A stretch of 64,000 nt of DNA, from assembly GCA_965116785.1 (NCBI GenBank), contig OZ220731.1:310001-374000 (forward strand), in the 5' to 3' direction. This document shows positions 17,832 through 26,396 of this stretch, piece by piece. Positions within the stretch are counted from its first letter, which is position 1. The number at the start of each line of letters is the position of its first letter. A program made the translations under genes and the position numbers. The notes under the pieces are model-generated. The model saw only the letters and a list, made by a program, of their open reading frames with translations, had not been told where the DNA came from and did not search any database. Source of the DNA: Bin87 sp965116785. Its GTDB lineage: Bacteria > Chloroflexota > Dehalococcoidia > Lucifugimonadales > UBA3495.

Positions 17832-17922
17832 GGCGCTCAGACCGTCCTTCGGTGGCCCGGTCAACTGCTGATCCTGGGAATGCACTGGCGGTTGCAGAGT
17901 GCGTTCCGCGACGCGCTCACCG

Positions 17923-18624
17923 TCAGGCCGTAAGCATAATTTCGGCCAAAGCTGCCAGATCCGGCACGGTGACGTCGGGTTCGGCGTCGGTTTTACGGGT
18001 GCCACCACCGCGGTCGATGCGGCTGACCCAAACGGACATGATGCCCAACCGGTTTGCCGGTTCGATGTCGTGAAACATGCTCTCCCCGACGTGGAGCCAC
18101 CTGTCCTTGTCCACGGCCATCTTGTCGGCTGCAAGTTCAAAGCTGCGCGAGTTGGGCTTGTATGCGTTGGCTTGCTGAGATGTGATCACAGCACCAAATT
18201 CGACACCGAGCACTCGGGCAGAGCCGGCAAACAGATCGTCGTCCACGTTAGAGATGATCGCCAGCTTGTATCGCTGCTTCAGCGCCAGCAGCGCTGGACC
18301 GGCGTCCGGGAAAACGGGCCAATGGGGCAGAGAGTCGGCGAGGGAGTTCGCGTCCCTCTCGGTTAGTTGGGCGCCGACCCGTTCGCCGATCATGTTCATT
18401 ACTTCGCGCAGGACGACGCGATACTCCTTGAAGACCACCGAGCCTTGGACCGCCGGTTCGACGTCGGAAAACAACGCGAGTATTTCAGGGGTGGTTTTTC
18501 GGATCCCGTAGTTTTCCAGGACTCTCGAGACTGCGGAGGATATTCCCGTTTCCCAATCGACCAGCGTGCCGTAGCAGTCGAAACTCACCCATTCGATGTT
18601 GCTGAAATCTGCCAACGTAGCCAC
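17923..18624 (-). CDS. HAD-superfamily hydrolase (type II haloacid dehalogenase-like)
   Basis: A 233-residue HAD protein if it begins at the GTG at 18624; the frame extends to 18753 without a better start, and no clear ribosome binding site is visible. The four HAD motifs are present: WVSFDCYGTLVDWE (nucleophile Asp), AIISNVDDDLF (Ser/Asn), ANAYKPNSRSF (Lys) and WLHVGESMFHDI (acidic motif IV). The first motif matches the haloacid dehalogenase type II group, which removes halogens from 2-haloacids, although phosphatases share it. The decayed YdeI gene follows 91 bases downstream. Confidence 0.88.
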   Translation of the reverse strand: MATLADFSNIEWVSFDCYGTLVDWETGISSAVSRVLENYGIRKTTPEILALFSDVEPAVQGSVVFKEYRVVLREVMNMIGERVGAQLTERDANSLADSLPHWPVFPDAGPALLALKQRYKLAIISNVDDDLFAGSARVLGVEFGAVITSQQANAYKPNSRSFELAADKMAVDKDRWLHVGESMFHDIEPANRLGIMSVWVSRIDRGGGTRKTDAEPDVTVPDLAALAEIMLTA

Positions 18625-18803
18625 CCAAAAAGCCGACAACGATAGATGAAAATGCTGATCACTCGAACCCGTCTCACGCCGCGGGCAGCACAACCTTGAA
18701 CGACACTGGACGCAGCAGCCGCAACGGCGTGGGGGCAGGAAACGCCCGCCCACGGCATGGGCATTGATTCAACGAAACCTTCGCCTCCTTGCATCGGTGG
18801 GAA

Positions 18804-18880
18804 TGGTGGGCCTGGATGGACTCGAACCAACGACCTCAGTCTTATCAGGACTGCGCTCTAACCGCCTGAGCTACAGGCCC
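18804..18880 (-). tRNA. tRNA-Ile (GAU)
   Basis: A complete cloverleaf on the minus strand with acceptor GGGCCTG paired to CAGGCCC, D-arm TAGCTCAGGCGGTTAGAGC, anticodon loop CTGATAA (anticodon GAT at 18844-18846), T-arm GGTTCGAGTCC and an encoded CCA (18804-18806). 77 nt including CCA. Confidence 0.97.
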
Positions 18881-19472
18881 ACGGGGCTTACCATTATACC
18901 AATCCCATCGCCCTGCGCAATATTGGCTTGCAGCGCCTTCCAGTCGAATGTACGGCTCCGTGCCGGCCACGGCGCTGCGCGACCTCACCAACACGGTTTC
19001 CCGCCGAACCCCGTGACATAGCAGGAGGCGGAAACGGATGGAATGGCTGCTCGGGCGGGGGCCTGGCGTGTGTATCGGTCCCAAGCGTCGCGCTTTGCCG
19101 TTTCCGTTTCAACGGGATGAATTACCCGTGTCTATGCTGCGCGCATCAATTCAGCGGAGCGATGGCCAGTGGAATCGGATCCTGGGCTCGGCGATAGAGG
19201 TTTCGTCCGAGGTGGCTGTTTGGGTGGCCAATGCATTTTTCTGCGTGCTGGTTAGACGTTATAGCGTCCAACATCACCTGGCGAATGCGGTTTCGTTCAA
19301 CTACTATTGCCCAAGCGTTTAGGACGCCTGTCAACGCCTGAATTGGCGGTATACGCCGCGGCAGCGGCAGCGGCACTAGCCCGTGGGACGCAAAAATGGT
19401 ATCGTTGCGCCTACCTGTTCGAAGGGAGAATCCGTCGAACGTTACGACGGAATTGCAAAAAGGAGGGATTAA
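18881..19472. other. Gene-free region upstream of VOC gene
   Basis: 592 bases with no supportable gene; the short frames here lack family features and ribosome binding sites. A small hairpin (TCCGTCG at 19431-19437 with CGACGGA at 19445-19451) sits just upstream of the AAGGAGGG of the following gene and could shape its leader. Confidence 0.5.
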
Positions 19473-19898
19473 ATGCCTCAGATCAAACACATCGCAATCG
19501 CCACCAACGACGCGGAAAAGACTGCCAAGTTCTACCAGGAAGTTTTCGGCCTTCGCGAAGTTGCCCGGCTGCAGAGCGACAATGCCAACGGCTTCATGCT
19601 CAGCGACGGCAACGTCAACATGGCCATCCTGGACTTCCAGAACGACACGGTTGCCGGTGAGCGCGGCAAGGACTGGGAAGGCATCCACCACATCGGTTTC
19701 GAGGTCGAAAGCCTTGAGGAAACCGAGGCGCGCCTGTCCGCTGCGAATTCCAAGCCCATGGACGAGGTCAACCACGCCCTGCACGCGGCCATGAGTGGCC
19801 CGCGCACGCAAAACGTGGAGACCAAGTACGAGGGTCCCAACGGCGAAATGATCGACGTTTCGGAAACCGGTTGGGTGGGCACCCGCGGCCTCGACTAG
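19473..19898 (+). CDS. VOC-family (glyoxalase/bleomycin-resistance fold) protein
   Basis: 141 residues with an AAGGAGGG ribosome binding site. The vicinal oxygen chelate pattern is clear: IKHIAIATNDAEKTAKFYQEVFGLREV in the first module, then GIHHIGFEVES as the second metal-strand, and a final GPNGEMIDVSETGW where the conserved Glu lies. It resembles lactoylglutathione lyase or methylmalonyl-CoA epimerase-type proteins, but it has no neighbours that fix the substrate. The next gene starts 78 bases downstream on the same strand. Confidence 0.9.
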   Translation: MPQIKHIAIATNDAEKTAKFYQEVFGLREVARLQSDNANGFMLSDGNVNMAILDFQNDTVAGERGKDWEGIHHIGFEVESLEETEARLSAANSKPMDEVNHALHAAMSGPRTQNVETKYEGPNGEMIDVSETGWVGTRGLD

Positions 19899-19976
19899 GT
19901 CCGACGCCGCATAACTCTTCCAACTCCACATGTTAGCCGAGGAGGGCGATGCGCCCGTGCGTCGCCCTGGAGTATT

Positions 19977-20453
19977 GTGAACGCTACACCGCGACAGCTG
20001 ACTTGCTATATCAAGAAAACCCAGGCCAACCCCGAGACGTGGGAGGGTTTCTGTGTCGAAGTGGATATTCCTGCCATCGGGGATACTTACGAAGAAGTCG
20101 TCGGGAAGATGCACGAGCGCCTGGGTAACTATATCGATTTCATCCATGAGCGCCAGCCCGATGACGAACAGATGTTGATGTTCCGCCCAATGCCTGGCGG
20201 TCAGGTGTGGAAGCTAAGATTCGAAGAGCGCTTCTTACAGCGTCTCCCGTTTTCCAATCGCCAGATTCGCAAAACCTTTGTCAGCACGGAGAAGGGCATC
20301 CCCCCACAGTTGGATCCCACCCATACCGAACTGTGTTTCAGTTGCCGAAAATATCGCGGCGTCAACCAGTTCGAGGTGTTCCACGAACCCAATTCCGCGT
20401 ACGTGTGGTACGACAAGACTTGCAACTTCTGCAAGGAGACCGGAGTCGCATAG
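19977..20453 (+). CDS. HicB-like domain plus C-terminal zinc ribbon, hypothetical
   Basis: A GTG start at 19977 with GGAG upstream gives 158 residues. The first 60 (ETWEGFCVEVDIPAIGDTYEEVVGKMHERL) follow the beta-beta-alpha pattern of HicB antitoxin-like domains: an exposed strand, then a Gly-Asp-Thr turn and an amphipathic helix. The C-terminal 45 residues hold two CxxC knuckles, CFSC and CNFC, a likely zinc ribbon. No HicA toxin gene adjoins it. It ends at a strong terminator. The role is unknown; RNA or protein binding is possible. Confidence 0.7.
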   Translation: MNATPRQLTCYIKKTQANPETWEGFCVEVDIPAIGDTYEEVVGKMHERLGNYIDFIHERQPDDEQMLMFRPMPGGQVWKLRFEERFLQRLPFSNRQIRKTFVSTEKGIPPQLDPTHTELCFSCRKYRGVNQFEVFHEPNSAYVWYDKTCNFCKETGVA

Positions 20454-20482
20454 AAAGCGGCGCGCACGGACCGGACAAAAAC

Positions 20483-20519
20483 AACCGCCCCACACATTGG
20501 TGGGGCGGTTTTATTTTTT
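20483..20519 (+). terminator. Strong Rho-independent terminator
   Basis: An 11-bp perfect stem, AACCGCCCCAC (20483-20493) with GTGGGGCGGTT (20500-20510), and a 6-nt loop, followed by TTATTTTTT. It lies 30 bases after the HicB-like/zinc-ribbon stop and separates it from the convergent DUF35 gene. Confidence 0.93.
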
Positions 20520-20559
20520 AGCCGTTTCGTGCGGTTAGCCCGTAACGACCGCGGAAGTT

Positions 20560-20979
20560 CTACGCTGGTCTGAAAACGAGCCCTGGTTCATCCGGGTCGA
20601 TTTCGGTCAGGTCGATTTCCAATGCCATGCCGGTTCGGATGTTCTGCGGGTTGGCCGCGTCCACGCCGGCGATACGAGCCGAGATGCGTGGTCCCTCCTC
20701 CAACGTCACGATGCCGGTGCAGTAAGGGTTGTTTCGGCCGAAGCCCTTGGCTTCGAGGCTGGCCGGCGCGACGGATATGCAGGTGAACGTGCTCAACGTG
20801 GCGCGCCCGCTGAGCTCATGCCACTCCATGTCTCGGCTGTGGGTCACCGGGTCGATGGGCCGCGCCTCGGCGTAGACGTTGCCGTTTTCACGGCATCGAA
20901 CACCCATGAACCGGCCTTCCTGCAGGAAAGCGTAGAAGGACGCCGCGTTGAACGGCCGGGATTCAGATTCCGAAGCCAT
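20560..20979 (-). CDS. DUF35 OB-fold protein (thiolase partner)
   Basis: A 139-residue OB-fold protein with AGGAGG upstream, starting 11 bases after the thiolase stop, so the two form an operon. DUF35 proteins bind acyl-CoA next to thiolase-like enzymes. The OB barrel is visible from about residue 55 (GRATLSTFTCISVAPASLEAKGF ... GPRISARIAGVD). The N-terminal rubredoxin-like ribbon normally has four cysteines; here the region FMGVRCRENGNVYAEARP keeps only one, so zinc binding is probably lost. Confidence 0.88.
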   Translation of the reverse strand: MASESESRPFNAASFYAFLQEGRFMGVRCRENGNVYAEARPIDPVTHSRDMEWHELSGRATLSTFTCISVAPASLEAKGFGRNNPYCTGIVTLEEGPRISARIAGVDAANPQNIRTGMALEIDLTEIDPDEPGLVFRPA

Positions 20980-20990
20980 TCGGTATCCTC

Positions 20991-22265
20991 CTAGCCGCGC
21001 TGCAGCACATTGACGACACAGGTGCCGCCGGTGCCGCCCACATTGTGGGTCAAACCGAACTCGAGGTCGGAGTTGTCCAGCTGGCGCTCCCCGGCCTCGC
21101 CGCGCAGTTGCTTATACACCTCGATAACCTGCGCCACACCGCTGGCTCCCACGGGGTGACCCTTGGCCTTCAATCCGCCGCTGGTGTTGATGGGGCGGTC
21201 TCCGGTGCGGGCCGTGCGCCCTTCGTCCACCGCGTGGGGACCTTCGCCCGGAGCGAAGAAGCCCAAGTCCTCGCTGGCAACGATCTCGGCGATGGTGAAA
21301 CAGTCGTGCACCTCGGCGACCCCCACCTGGTTGGGCCCGATGCCCGCCATGTCGTAGGCCTGCGCCGACGCGATTTTCGCCGCCGACAGCGAGGTCAGTT
21401 CCTCTGCGTCGTGGAGCGGTCGGCCAGTGGCCTGGCCGATACCAGCGATATGCACCGGCTTGTCGGTGAACTGGTTTGCCAACTCGCTGGCAACCAGCAG
21501 CACGCAGGACGCGCCGTCGGTGATCGGGGCGCAGTCATAGAGCCGCAGCGGCCACGCGATCCAAGGGTTGGCCCGGGCATCGTTCAGGAAGTCCAGCTCG
21601 TCTTCCCAATCCGGAACGGGCTCGCCCCGTTGTTCAGCCCTAGCCTTCCGGCGGTCCATCATATCCCTGACGGTTACCTGGAACTGGGCCTTGGGGTTCA
21701 GCTTGCCGTTCTCGTGGTTCTTGACGCCGACCTTGAGCAGGTGGTCCAGGTTGGTCTCGTACCGGTCCATGTGCGCCTTGGCGATTGCGCCGAATATGCC
21801 GGGGAACGTCAGGCCGGCAGGGACCTCGTACAGTCCGTCTGCGGCCGAGGCCAGCACGTCCGTAACGCCTTCCGTCGGCAGCGAGGTCATCTTTTCCACA
21901 CCGCCAACGAGAACCACGTCGTACATGCCACTGGCGATGGCCATCACGCCTTCGCGGAGAGCGCTGCCACTGCTGGCGCACGCGTTTTCGATTCGTGTGA
22001 TGGGCGTGGGCGTCATGCCCAGCCAGTCGGCCATGATGGGCGCCGTGTGGCCCTGGTGCTCGAACAGGTCAGCCGAGTAGTTGCCCAGGTAACCGGCTTC
22101 GATGTCCTGGGCTGAAATCCCCGTGTCGATGTTGTCCTGCATGTCCTGGAACGCCTCGACGAAAAGGTCGCGGCTGGTCTTGTCGGGATAGGCCCCGAAC
22201 TGGGACAGGCCGGCGCCGACGATGGATACCGAGCGGGCCAGGCGACGGGAACGGGTGGTAGCCAT
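20991..22265 (-). CDS. Thiolase family protein (acetyl-CoA acetyltransferase, SCPx type)
   Basis: The ATG at 22265 follows GAGGAG; a GTG at 22283 is a poorer start. 424 residues. The acyl-accepting cysteine is in IENACASSGSALREG (Cys96). The C-terminal motifs include GGLKAKGHPVGASG and LTHNVGGTGGTCVVNV. It resembles the SCP2-thiolase/benzylsuccinyl-type thiolases that work with DUF35 partners to cleave or form 3-ketoacyl-CoA. It is cotranscribed with the DUF35 gene and divergent from the Fur-family gene. Confidence 0.94.
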   Translation of the reverse strand: MATTRSRRLARSVSIVGAGLSQFGAYPDKTSRDLFVEAFQDMQDNIDTGISAQDIEAGYLGNYSADLFEHQGHTAPIMADWLGMTPTPITRIENACASSGSALREGVMAIASGMYDVVLVGGVEKMTSLPTEGVTDVLASAADGLYEVPAGLTFPGIFGAIAKAHMDRYETNLDHLLKVGVKNHENGKLNPKAQFQVTVRDMMDRRKARAEQRGEPVPDWEDELDFLNDARANPWIAWPLRLYDCAPITDGASCVLLVASELANQFTDKPVHIAGIGQATGRPLHDAEELTSLSAAKIASAQAYDMAGIGPNQVGVAEVHDCFTIAEIVASEDLGFFAPGEGPHAVDEGRTARTGDRPINTSGGLKAKGHPVGASGVAQVIEVYKQLRGEAGERQLDNSDLEFGLTHNVGGTGGTCVVNVLQRG

Positions 22266-22407
22266 TGCGAAAATGCTCCTCACTTGCGGTTGCGGTGGCC
22301 CATCCTACACCAAAAATCACGGGCATTGCCATAGCGATGTCCCGGCACCGGATTGCGGCGGCTCGGCTTGCCGGATGGCTGACCCCCGCATGATCGGAAT
22401 GCCCGAT

Positions 22408-22437
22408 TTGCGGCTCACAAATGCCCGGTGCTATACT
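22408..22437 (+). promoter_or_regulatory. Sigma70-type promoter for the Fur-family gene
   Basis: TTGCGG (22408-22413), an 18-base spacer and TATACT (22432-22437), about 63 bases before the ATG of the regulator at 22501. Located in the divergent gap with the thiolase gene. Confidence 0.5.
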
Positions 22438-22500
22438 CCAAACAATGCTGCCGAAGCGGTTTTTGCGGAAGGCGACTGGCGCAGTATTCGGGAGGGGCCG

Positions 22501-22950
22501 ATGATTCAGAGCGCCGTAGTGCAGCAACTTCGCCAGGGGGGCGTGCGCGTAACACCGCAACGTCTGGCCATAGCAGAGGCTGTGCTGAACTCCACCGATC
22601 ATCCCACGGTGCAGCAGATCCACGAGCGCGTCCAGCAGCACTTCCCTTCCATGACTCTGGCCACCGTTTACTCGACCCTGGGCGTGCTTTCCAAGAGCGG
22701 CCTGATCCAGGAGTTGCCCTTCGCCAAGCAGTCTCGGTACGAGAGCAACGTCTCGCCGCACGTAAACCTGGTATGCATCGGGTGCGGCAATATCGCCGAC
22801 GCTGACGACAGCAGCGACATCATCATCCGCCTGCGCGACCAGGTTTCCACCGAAACCCGGTTCCAGGTCATGTGGCAGCGGGTCGATTTCCATGGCTGGT
22901 GCCGTTCGTGTGTGCCCGTGGACGAGCCGGCGAACTCAACCTCCAACTAA
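22501..22950 (+). CDS. Fur-family transcriptional regulator (PerR/Fur-like)
   Basis: The ATG at 22501 lies behind GGAGGGG; 149 residues. The N-terminal winged helix reads LRQGGVRVTPQRLAIAEAVLNSTDHPTVQQIHERV and TLATVYSTLGVLSKSGLIQEL. The C-terminal dimer domain has CxxC pairs LVCIGCGN (Cys92, Cys95) and WCRSC, the structural zinc site. It senses a metal or peroxide; the subtype is not decided. Nearby redox genes (glutaredoxin, flavin reductase) would fit a PerR-like role. Confidence 0.93.
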   Translation: MIQSAVVQQLRQGGVRVTPQRLAIAEAVLNSTDHPTVQQIHERVQQHFPSMTLATVYSTLGVLSKSGLIQELPFAKQSRYESNVSPHVNLVCIGCGNIADADDSSDIIIRLRDQVSTETRFQVMWQRVDFHGWCRSCVPVDEPANSTSN

Positions 22951-22962
22951 TCGGCGCTACCC

Positions 22963-23328
22963 GTGATCACTGGCGTTGTCGGCATTACCCTGTGGACCGA
23001 CGACCTGGACAGGATGTTCCGGTTCTACCGCGACATGCTGGGGCTGCCCCTGCATTCCTTCCACGAGGATGAGGGCTTCGCCGCTTTTGAATTGGGCGAC
23101 ATCCGGTTCAACGTAGGCCGGCACGCCGGCGTAAGCGGCGACTCGCGAGACCCGCTCCGCATGATGCCTCACCTGGGGGTCGACGACATTCATGCCGAGC
23201 ACGCGCGGCTCTCCGCGGCCGGCGTGCCGTTCATCCGCGTTCCCGAGCGTGAGCACTGGGGCGGATGGGTCGCCACCTTGACCGATCCCGACGGGAACGT
23301 GCTCCAGTTGTTGCAGTTCCCCGATTAG
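22963..23328 (+). CDS. VOC-family protein
   Basis: 121 residues from a GTG at 22963, 12 bases after the regulator stop, so probably translationally coupled. Pattern: GVVGITLWTDDLDRMFRFYRDMLGLPLHSF, then HLGVDDIHAEHARLSAAGVPF and LTDPDGNVLQLLQ, with the final Gln/Glu position of VOC metal sites occupied by Gln. A glyoxalase-like fold; substrate unknown. The ribosome binding site is weak. Confidence 0.88.
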   Translation: MITGVVGITLWTDDLDRMFRFYRDMLGLPLHSFHEDEGFAAFELGDIRFNVGRHAGVSGDSRDPLRMMPHLGVDDIHAEHARLSAAGVPFIRVPEREHWGGWVATLTDPDGNVLQLLQFPD

Positions 23329-23338
23329 CGGTTGAAGT

Positions 23339-23590
23339 TCAGTTGCGGAGCTTGCGGGCCAACTCGGCGTTGGAAGGCTCCACCAATACCGAACCATCCG
23401 GAAAAACGATGGTCGGTATGATCAGCCGGTTGTCGTTCACCTGCTTGACGTAAGCCTGCGCGGCATCGTCGCCGTCAACGTTGATGTACTCGTAGGTCAC
23501 CGACTGGCTGTCCAGGTAGTTTCTGGAGCGGTGACAATCGGGGCACCACTCGGCGCCATAGAGCTTGATTTCGGGTTCTGCGGTGGTCAT
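23339..23590 (-). CDS. Glutaredoxin-like (mycoredoxin type) protein
   Basis: 83 residues with GGAGG upstream. The thioredoxin-fold redox motif is CPDC (Cys16, Cys19), followed by the family's cis-proline stretch IIPTIVFPDGSVLVEPS. Length and motif fit mycoredoxin/glutaredoxin-like proteins that reduce mixed disulfides. It converges with the VOC gene, 10 bases apart, and is followed upstream by the flavin reductase gene on the same strand. Confidence 0.93.
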   Translation of the reverse strand: MTTAEPEIKLYGAEWCPDCHRSRNYLDSQSVTYEYINVDGDDAAQAYVKQVNDNRLIIPTIVFPDGSVLVEPSNAELARKLRN

Positions 23591-23617
23591 GCGATAGCCT
23601 CCATGCGTTTGCCGCGG

Positions 23618-24277
23618 CTAATCGGCGGCCCTGACGGCGCCCTCGTCCTGCTCGGTGTAGGTCGGGCGAACCAGTTCGAACACGTCGTCGGTGTGGCAGT
23701 ACATGTTGCCCGCCAGGCGGCCGGTGGGCTTGAGCGCGGCGTGGTCGATCCTCAAGCCGTTGGGGCCGTCGTACATCACATCGTCGCTGATGTGCATGCG
23801 GACGATTTCGCCGATGACGATGCCGTGGGCATGGGGTTGCTCACCGATGTTGACGACCTGCACCAGGCGACACTCCATGTTCACCGGTGACTCCAGCACC
23901 CGGGGCGCTTTCACCAATTCGCTGGGCGCTTCGGTCAGGCCGGCGATGTCGAACTCGGAGACGTCCGATGGGTACTCGGCGGCCGTGGCATTCATGGCGG
24001 CGGCGATGTCGTCCACTACCACGTTTATCACGTACTCGCCGGTTTCCTCGATGTTGGTCAGGGTGTCCTTGCGCTTGTCCTGCCAACCCGGGGCGCGGCG
24101 CGATGAGGAGAAAATCACCGTGGGCGGGTTGTAGGCCATGGCGTTGAAGAAACTGAACGGGGCCAGGTTCACCACGCCGTCGGTGGAGATGGTGGACACG
24201 AACGCGATGGGTCGGGGCACCACAACGCCGGTGAGTATCATGTTGAACCGTTCGAAGGTCTTGGGGTCGATGAGCAT
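23618..24277 (-). CDS. Flavin reductase-like FMN-binding protein
   Basis: The ATG at 24277 has AGGAG upstream (219 residues); a longer frame to 24460 lacks support. Pattern of the flavin reductase/DIM6 family: LTGVVVPRPIAFVSTISTDGVVNLAPFSFFNAMAYNPPTVIFSSS, then TLTNIEETGEYVINVV and a C-terminal His/Asp-rich end. It would bind FMN and may supply reduced flavin to the LLM oxidoreductases of this window. It precedes the glutaredoxin gene by 27 bases in an apparent two-gene operon. Confidence 0.92.
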   Translation of the reverse strand: MLIDPKTFERFNMILTGVVVPRPIAFVSTISTDGVVNLAPFSFFNAMAYNPPTVIFSSSRRAPGWQDKRKDTLTNIEETGEYVINVVVDDIAAAMNATAAEYPSDVSEFDIAGLTEAPSELVKAPRVLESPVNMECRLVQVVNIGEQPHAHGIVIGEIVRMHISDDVMYDGPNGLRIDHAALKPTGRLAGNMYCHTDDVFELVRPTYTEQDEGAVRAAD

Positions 24278-24371
24278 CGGGGAAACTCCTGGTTGGCTTG
24301 CGTGACCGAAGGTACGCTCATGAGTTGGGCGACCACAAGTATACCCTGCGCGACGTGTCGCCACGCACAAA

Positions 24372-24400
24372 TTGCCCCGCTCGCCCGCTTGGGATAAAAT
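24372..24400 (+). promoter_or_regulatory. Promoter for a leaderless CaiB/BaiF transcript
   Basis: TTGCCC (24372-24377), a 17-base spacer and TAAAAT (24395-24400). The -10 box ends seven bases before the ATG at 24408, and no ribosome binding site is present, which points to a leaderless mRNA. Confidence 0.5.
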
Positions 24401-24407
24401 CGCCGCC

Positions 24408-25598
24408 ATGTTTGACGCGCCGTTGAGCGGAATCAAGGTGCTGGACCTGAGCGAGGACATCGCCGGGTCTTTTTGCGCGCGGCTGCTGGCGGACTACGGC
24501 GCCGACGTTTTGAAGGTGGAACCGCCCGCCGGTTCGACGATGCGCCGCGTCGGTCCCTACTATCACGACGATCCCCACCCCGAGAAGAGTCTCTTCTTCC
24601 TGATCCTCAACCTCAACAAGAAGGGCATCACCCTCAACCATGAAACCGGCGCCGGCCGCCGCATCATTAAAGAACTGGTCCCTCACGTCGACCTGGTCAT
24701 AGAAAGCTACCGGCCCGGGCATCTGGACGGCATGGGCATTGGTTACGATGCGCTGTCGGCGATCAATCCCAACCTGGTGATGACCTCGATCACCCCCTTC
24801 GGGCAGACCGGTCCCTACAGCCAGTACGCCGGCGAGGAGATCGTCTCTTACGCCATGGGAATGGTTATGGGGATCAGCGGCGTGCAGGGACGCCCGCCCC
24901 TGAAACACGGCGGGTTCCAGGCCCAGTACCAGGGCGGCCTGTTCGGGGCCGGCGCGACGGCCATGGCCTTGTTCGCGCAGGACCGGCACGGGGTCGGGCA
25001 GCACGTCGACGTGTCCATCACCGAGTGCGTTGCCTCCACAATGATGGCGACCCAGACCATCTACCCGTTCATCGGCGGCGTGCAGGTTCGGCGGTCCCCC
25101 GGCACCATGTGGGAAAACCCAATGCCGTGCAAGGACGGGTGGATCATCGTGCAGGCCGGCGGCGGCGCGACCTGGGAAGACATCGCCGACTTCTTCCGGG
25201 CGCCCGAGTTGCTGGAGCCCAGGTTTGCCGACCGGGCCCAGCGGGTCCGCAACGGGCCGGCCATGGACGAGGTGGTGCTGGACGCCATCAAGGACCGGGA
25301 GAAGTGGGAACTGTTCCCCAACGCGGCGGAAAAGCGCATGCTCTTCGGACTGGTGCAGACGCCCACGGAACTGGCCGACTGCCCGCAGCTCGAATCCCGC
25401 GAGTTCTACCGCGAGACGGAACATCCCGTCATCGGGCGGATCAAGGTGCCGGCCGAGCTGTTCCGCATGACGCCGGCCGGGTACCAGATGCGGATGGCGG
25501 CGCCGACCCTGGGGCAGCACAACGAGGAGATTTTCGTCGAGGGCCTGGGTTACGACCGGGAGACGCTGTCGGTGATGCGGCAGCTGGACGTTGTCTAG
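24408..25598 (+). CDS. CaiB/BaiF family CoA-transferase (catalytic Asp apparently replaced)
   Basis: 396 residues from the ATG at 24408. Family features: GIKVLDLSEDIAG at the start, ADYGADVLKVEPPAGS, LNLNKKGITLNHETGAGR, VIESYRPG, NPNLVMTSITPFGQTGPYS and a C-terminal TPAGYQMRMAAPTLGQHNEEI. These enzymes move CoA between acids through an Asp-bound acyl intermediate. In the segment that usually reads (V/I)(A/V)D..aG, this protein has GGFQAQYQGGLFGA, so Gln stands where the Asp is expected. It may be an altered or inactive partner of the second CaiB/BaiF protein. Confidence 0.92.
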   Translation: MFDAPLSGIKVLDLSEDIAGSFCARLLADYGADVLKVEPPAGSTMRRVGPYYHDDPHPEKSLFFLILNLNKKGITLNHETGAGRRIIKELVPHVDLVIESYRPGHLDGMGIGYDALSAINPNLVMTSITPFGQTGPYSQYAGEEIVSYAMGMVMGISGVQGRPPLKHGGFQAQYQGGLFGAGATAMALFAQDRHGVGQHVDVSITECVASTMMATQTIYPFIGGVQVRRSPGTMWENPMPCKDGWIIVQAGGGATWEDIADFFRAPELLEPRFADRAQRVRNGPAMDEVVLDAIKDREKWELFPNAAEKRMLFGLVQTPTELADCPQLESREFYRETEHPVIGRIKVPAELFRMTPAGYQMRMAAPTLGQHNEEIFVEGLGYDRETLSVMRQLDVV

Positions 25599-25623
25599 GC
25601 CATGTTGGCGGCGGAGGTTTGAG

Positions 25624-26358
25624 ATGGTTGCGAAACCGCAAACCACGGGCGTTCCTCCGGTTCCGTTTACGGATGACTACGTGTGCCCAGACCCGGAACC
25701 GCGGGACATGATACAAAGCCCCACCATCAACAAGTCCGGCTACTTCGTCGCCCATCATTTTTCGTCGCGGCCCGGCACGCTGGTGCGGGCGCCCTGCGTG
25801 CTGAACTACGACCCCCATAACATGAACAATCGGGTCGAGCCGGACCTGCTGGTGGCCTTCGACGTAGAAGCGGCGTCTATCCTGCCGCGCAACGGCTACA
25901 TCATCTGGGAAGTGGGCAAACCCCCGGAATTCGTGATGGAAGTGGCGTCGGAGTCCACCCACCGCAGGGATACGGGGTTCAAGCGTGATTTGTACGCCAG
26001 GTTGGGCATTGCCGAGTACTGGCGGGTTGACCCCACCGGAGGCGACTTCTACGGCTACGCGCTGGCCGGCGACCGCCTGGTTGACGACCGGTACCAGGCG
26101 ATTGACCTCACGACGGAAGCCGATGGAATGATATGGGGCCACAGTGCGGCGCTGGATCTGTGCCCATGCTGGCATCCGGCGTGGGACTGGGATGTTGACG
26201 ACGAAACGAACCTGCGGTTCTACGATCGCAAGACGAGCCGCTACCTGTGCGACTTCATGCTGGTGGAAGAGGCCCTGGTCGCCGAGCGAGCGGCGCTGGC
26301 TGCGGCGGAAGAGCGCATCCGCCAGTTGGAAGCTCGATTGCACGGTGAGCCGCTCTGA
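25624..26358 (+). CDS. Uma2-family (DUF820) putative endonuclease
   Basis: An ATG at 25624 with GGAGG, 25 bases after the CaiB/BaiF stop; 244 residues. The PD-(D/E)xK core of Uma2 proteins is visible: NNRVEPDLLVAFD, then PPEFVMEVASESTHRRDTGFKRDLYARLGIAEYWRVDP. The last 30 residues form a short coiled coil (VAERAALAAAEERIRQLEARL). The fold is well established for the family but the biological role is not. It lies between two CoA-transferase genes with short gaps and is probably in one transcript with them. Confidence 0.92.
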   Translation: MVAKPQTTGVPPVPFTDDYVCPDPEPRDMIQSPTINKSGYFVAHHFSSRPGTLVRAPCVLNYDPHNMNNRVEPDLLVAFDVEAASILPRNGYIIWEVGKPPEFVMEVASESTHRRDTGFKRDLYARLGIAEYWRVDPTGGDFYGYALAGDRLVDDRYQAIDLTTEADGMIWGHSAALDLCPCWHPAWDWDVDDETNLRFYDRKTSRYLCDFMLVEEALVAERAALAAAEERIRQLEARLHGEPL

Positions 26359-26396
26359 TTGGCATGGCTAATACCCCATGCAGGAATTGAAGTAAC

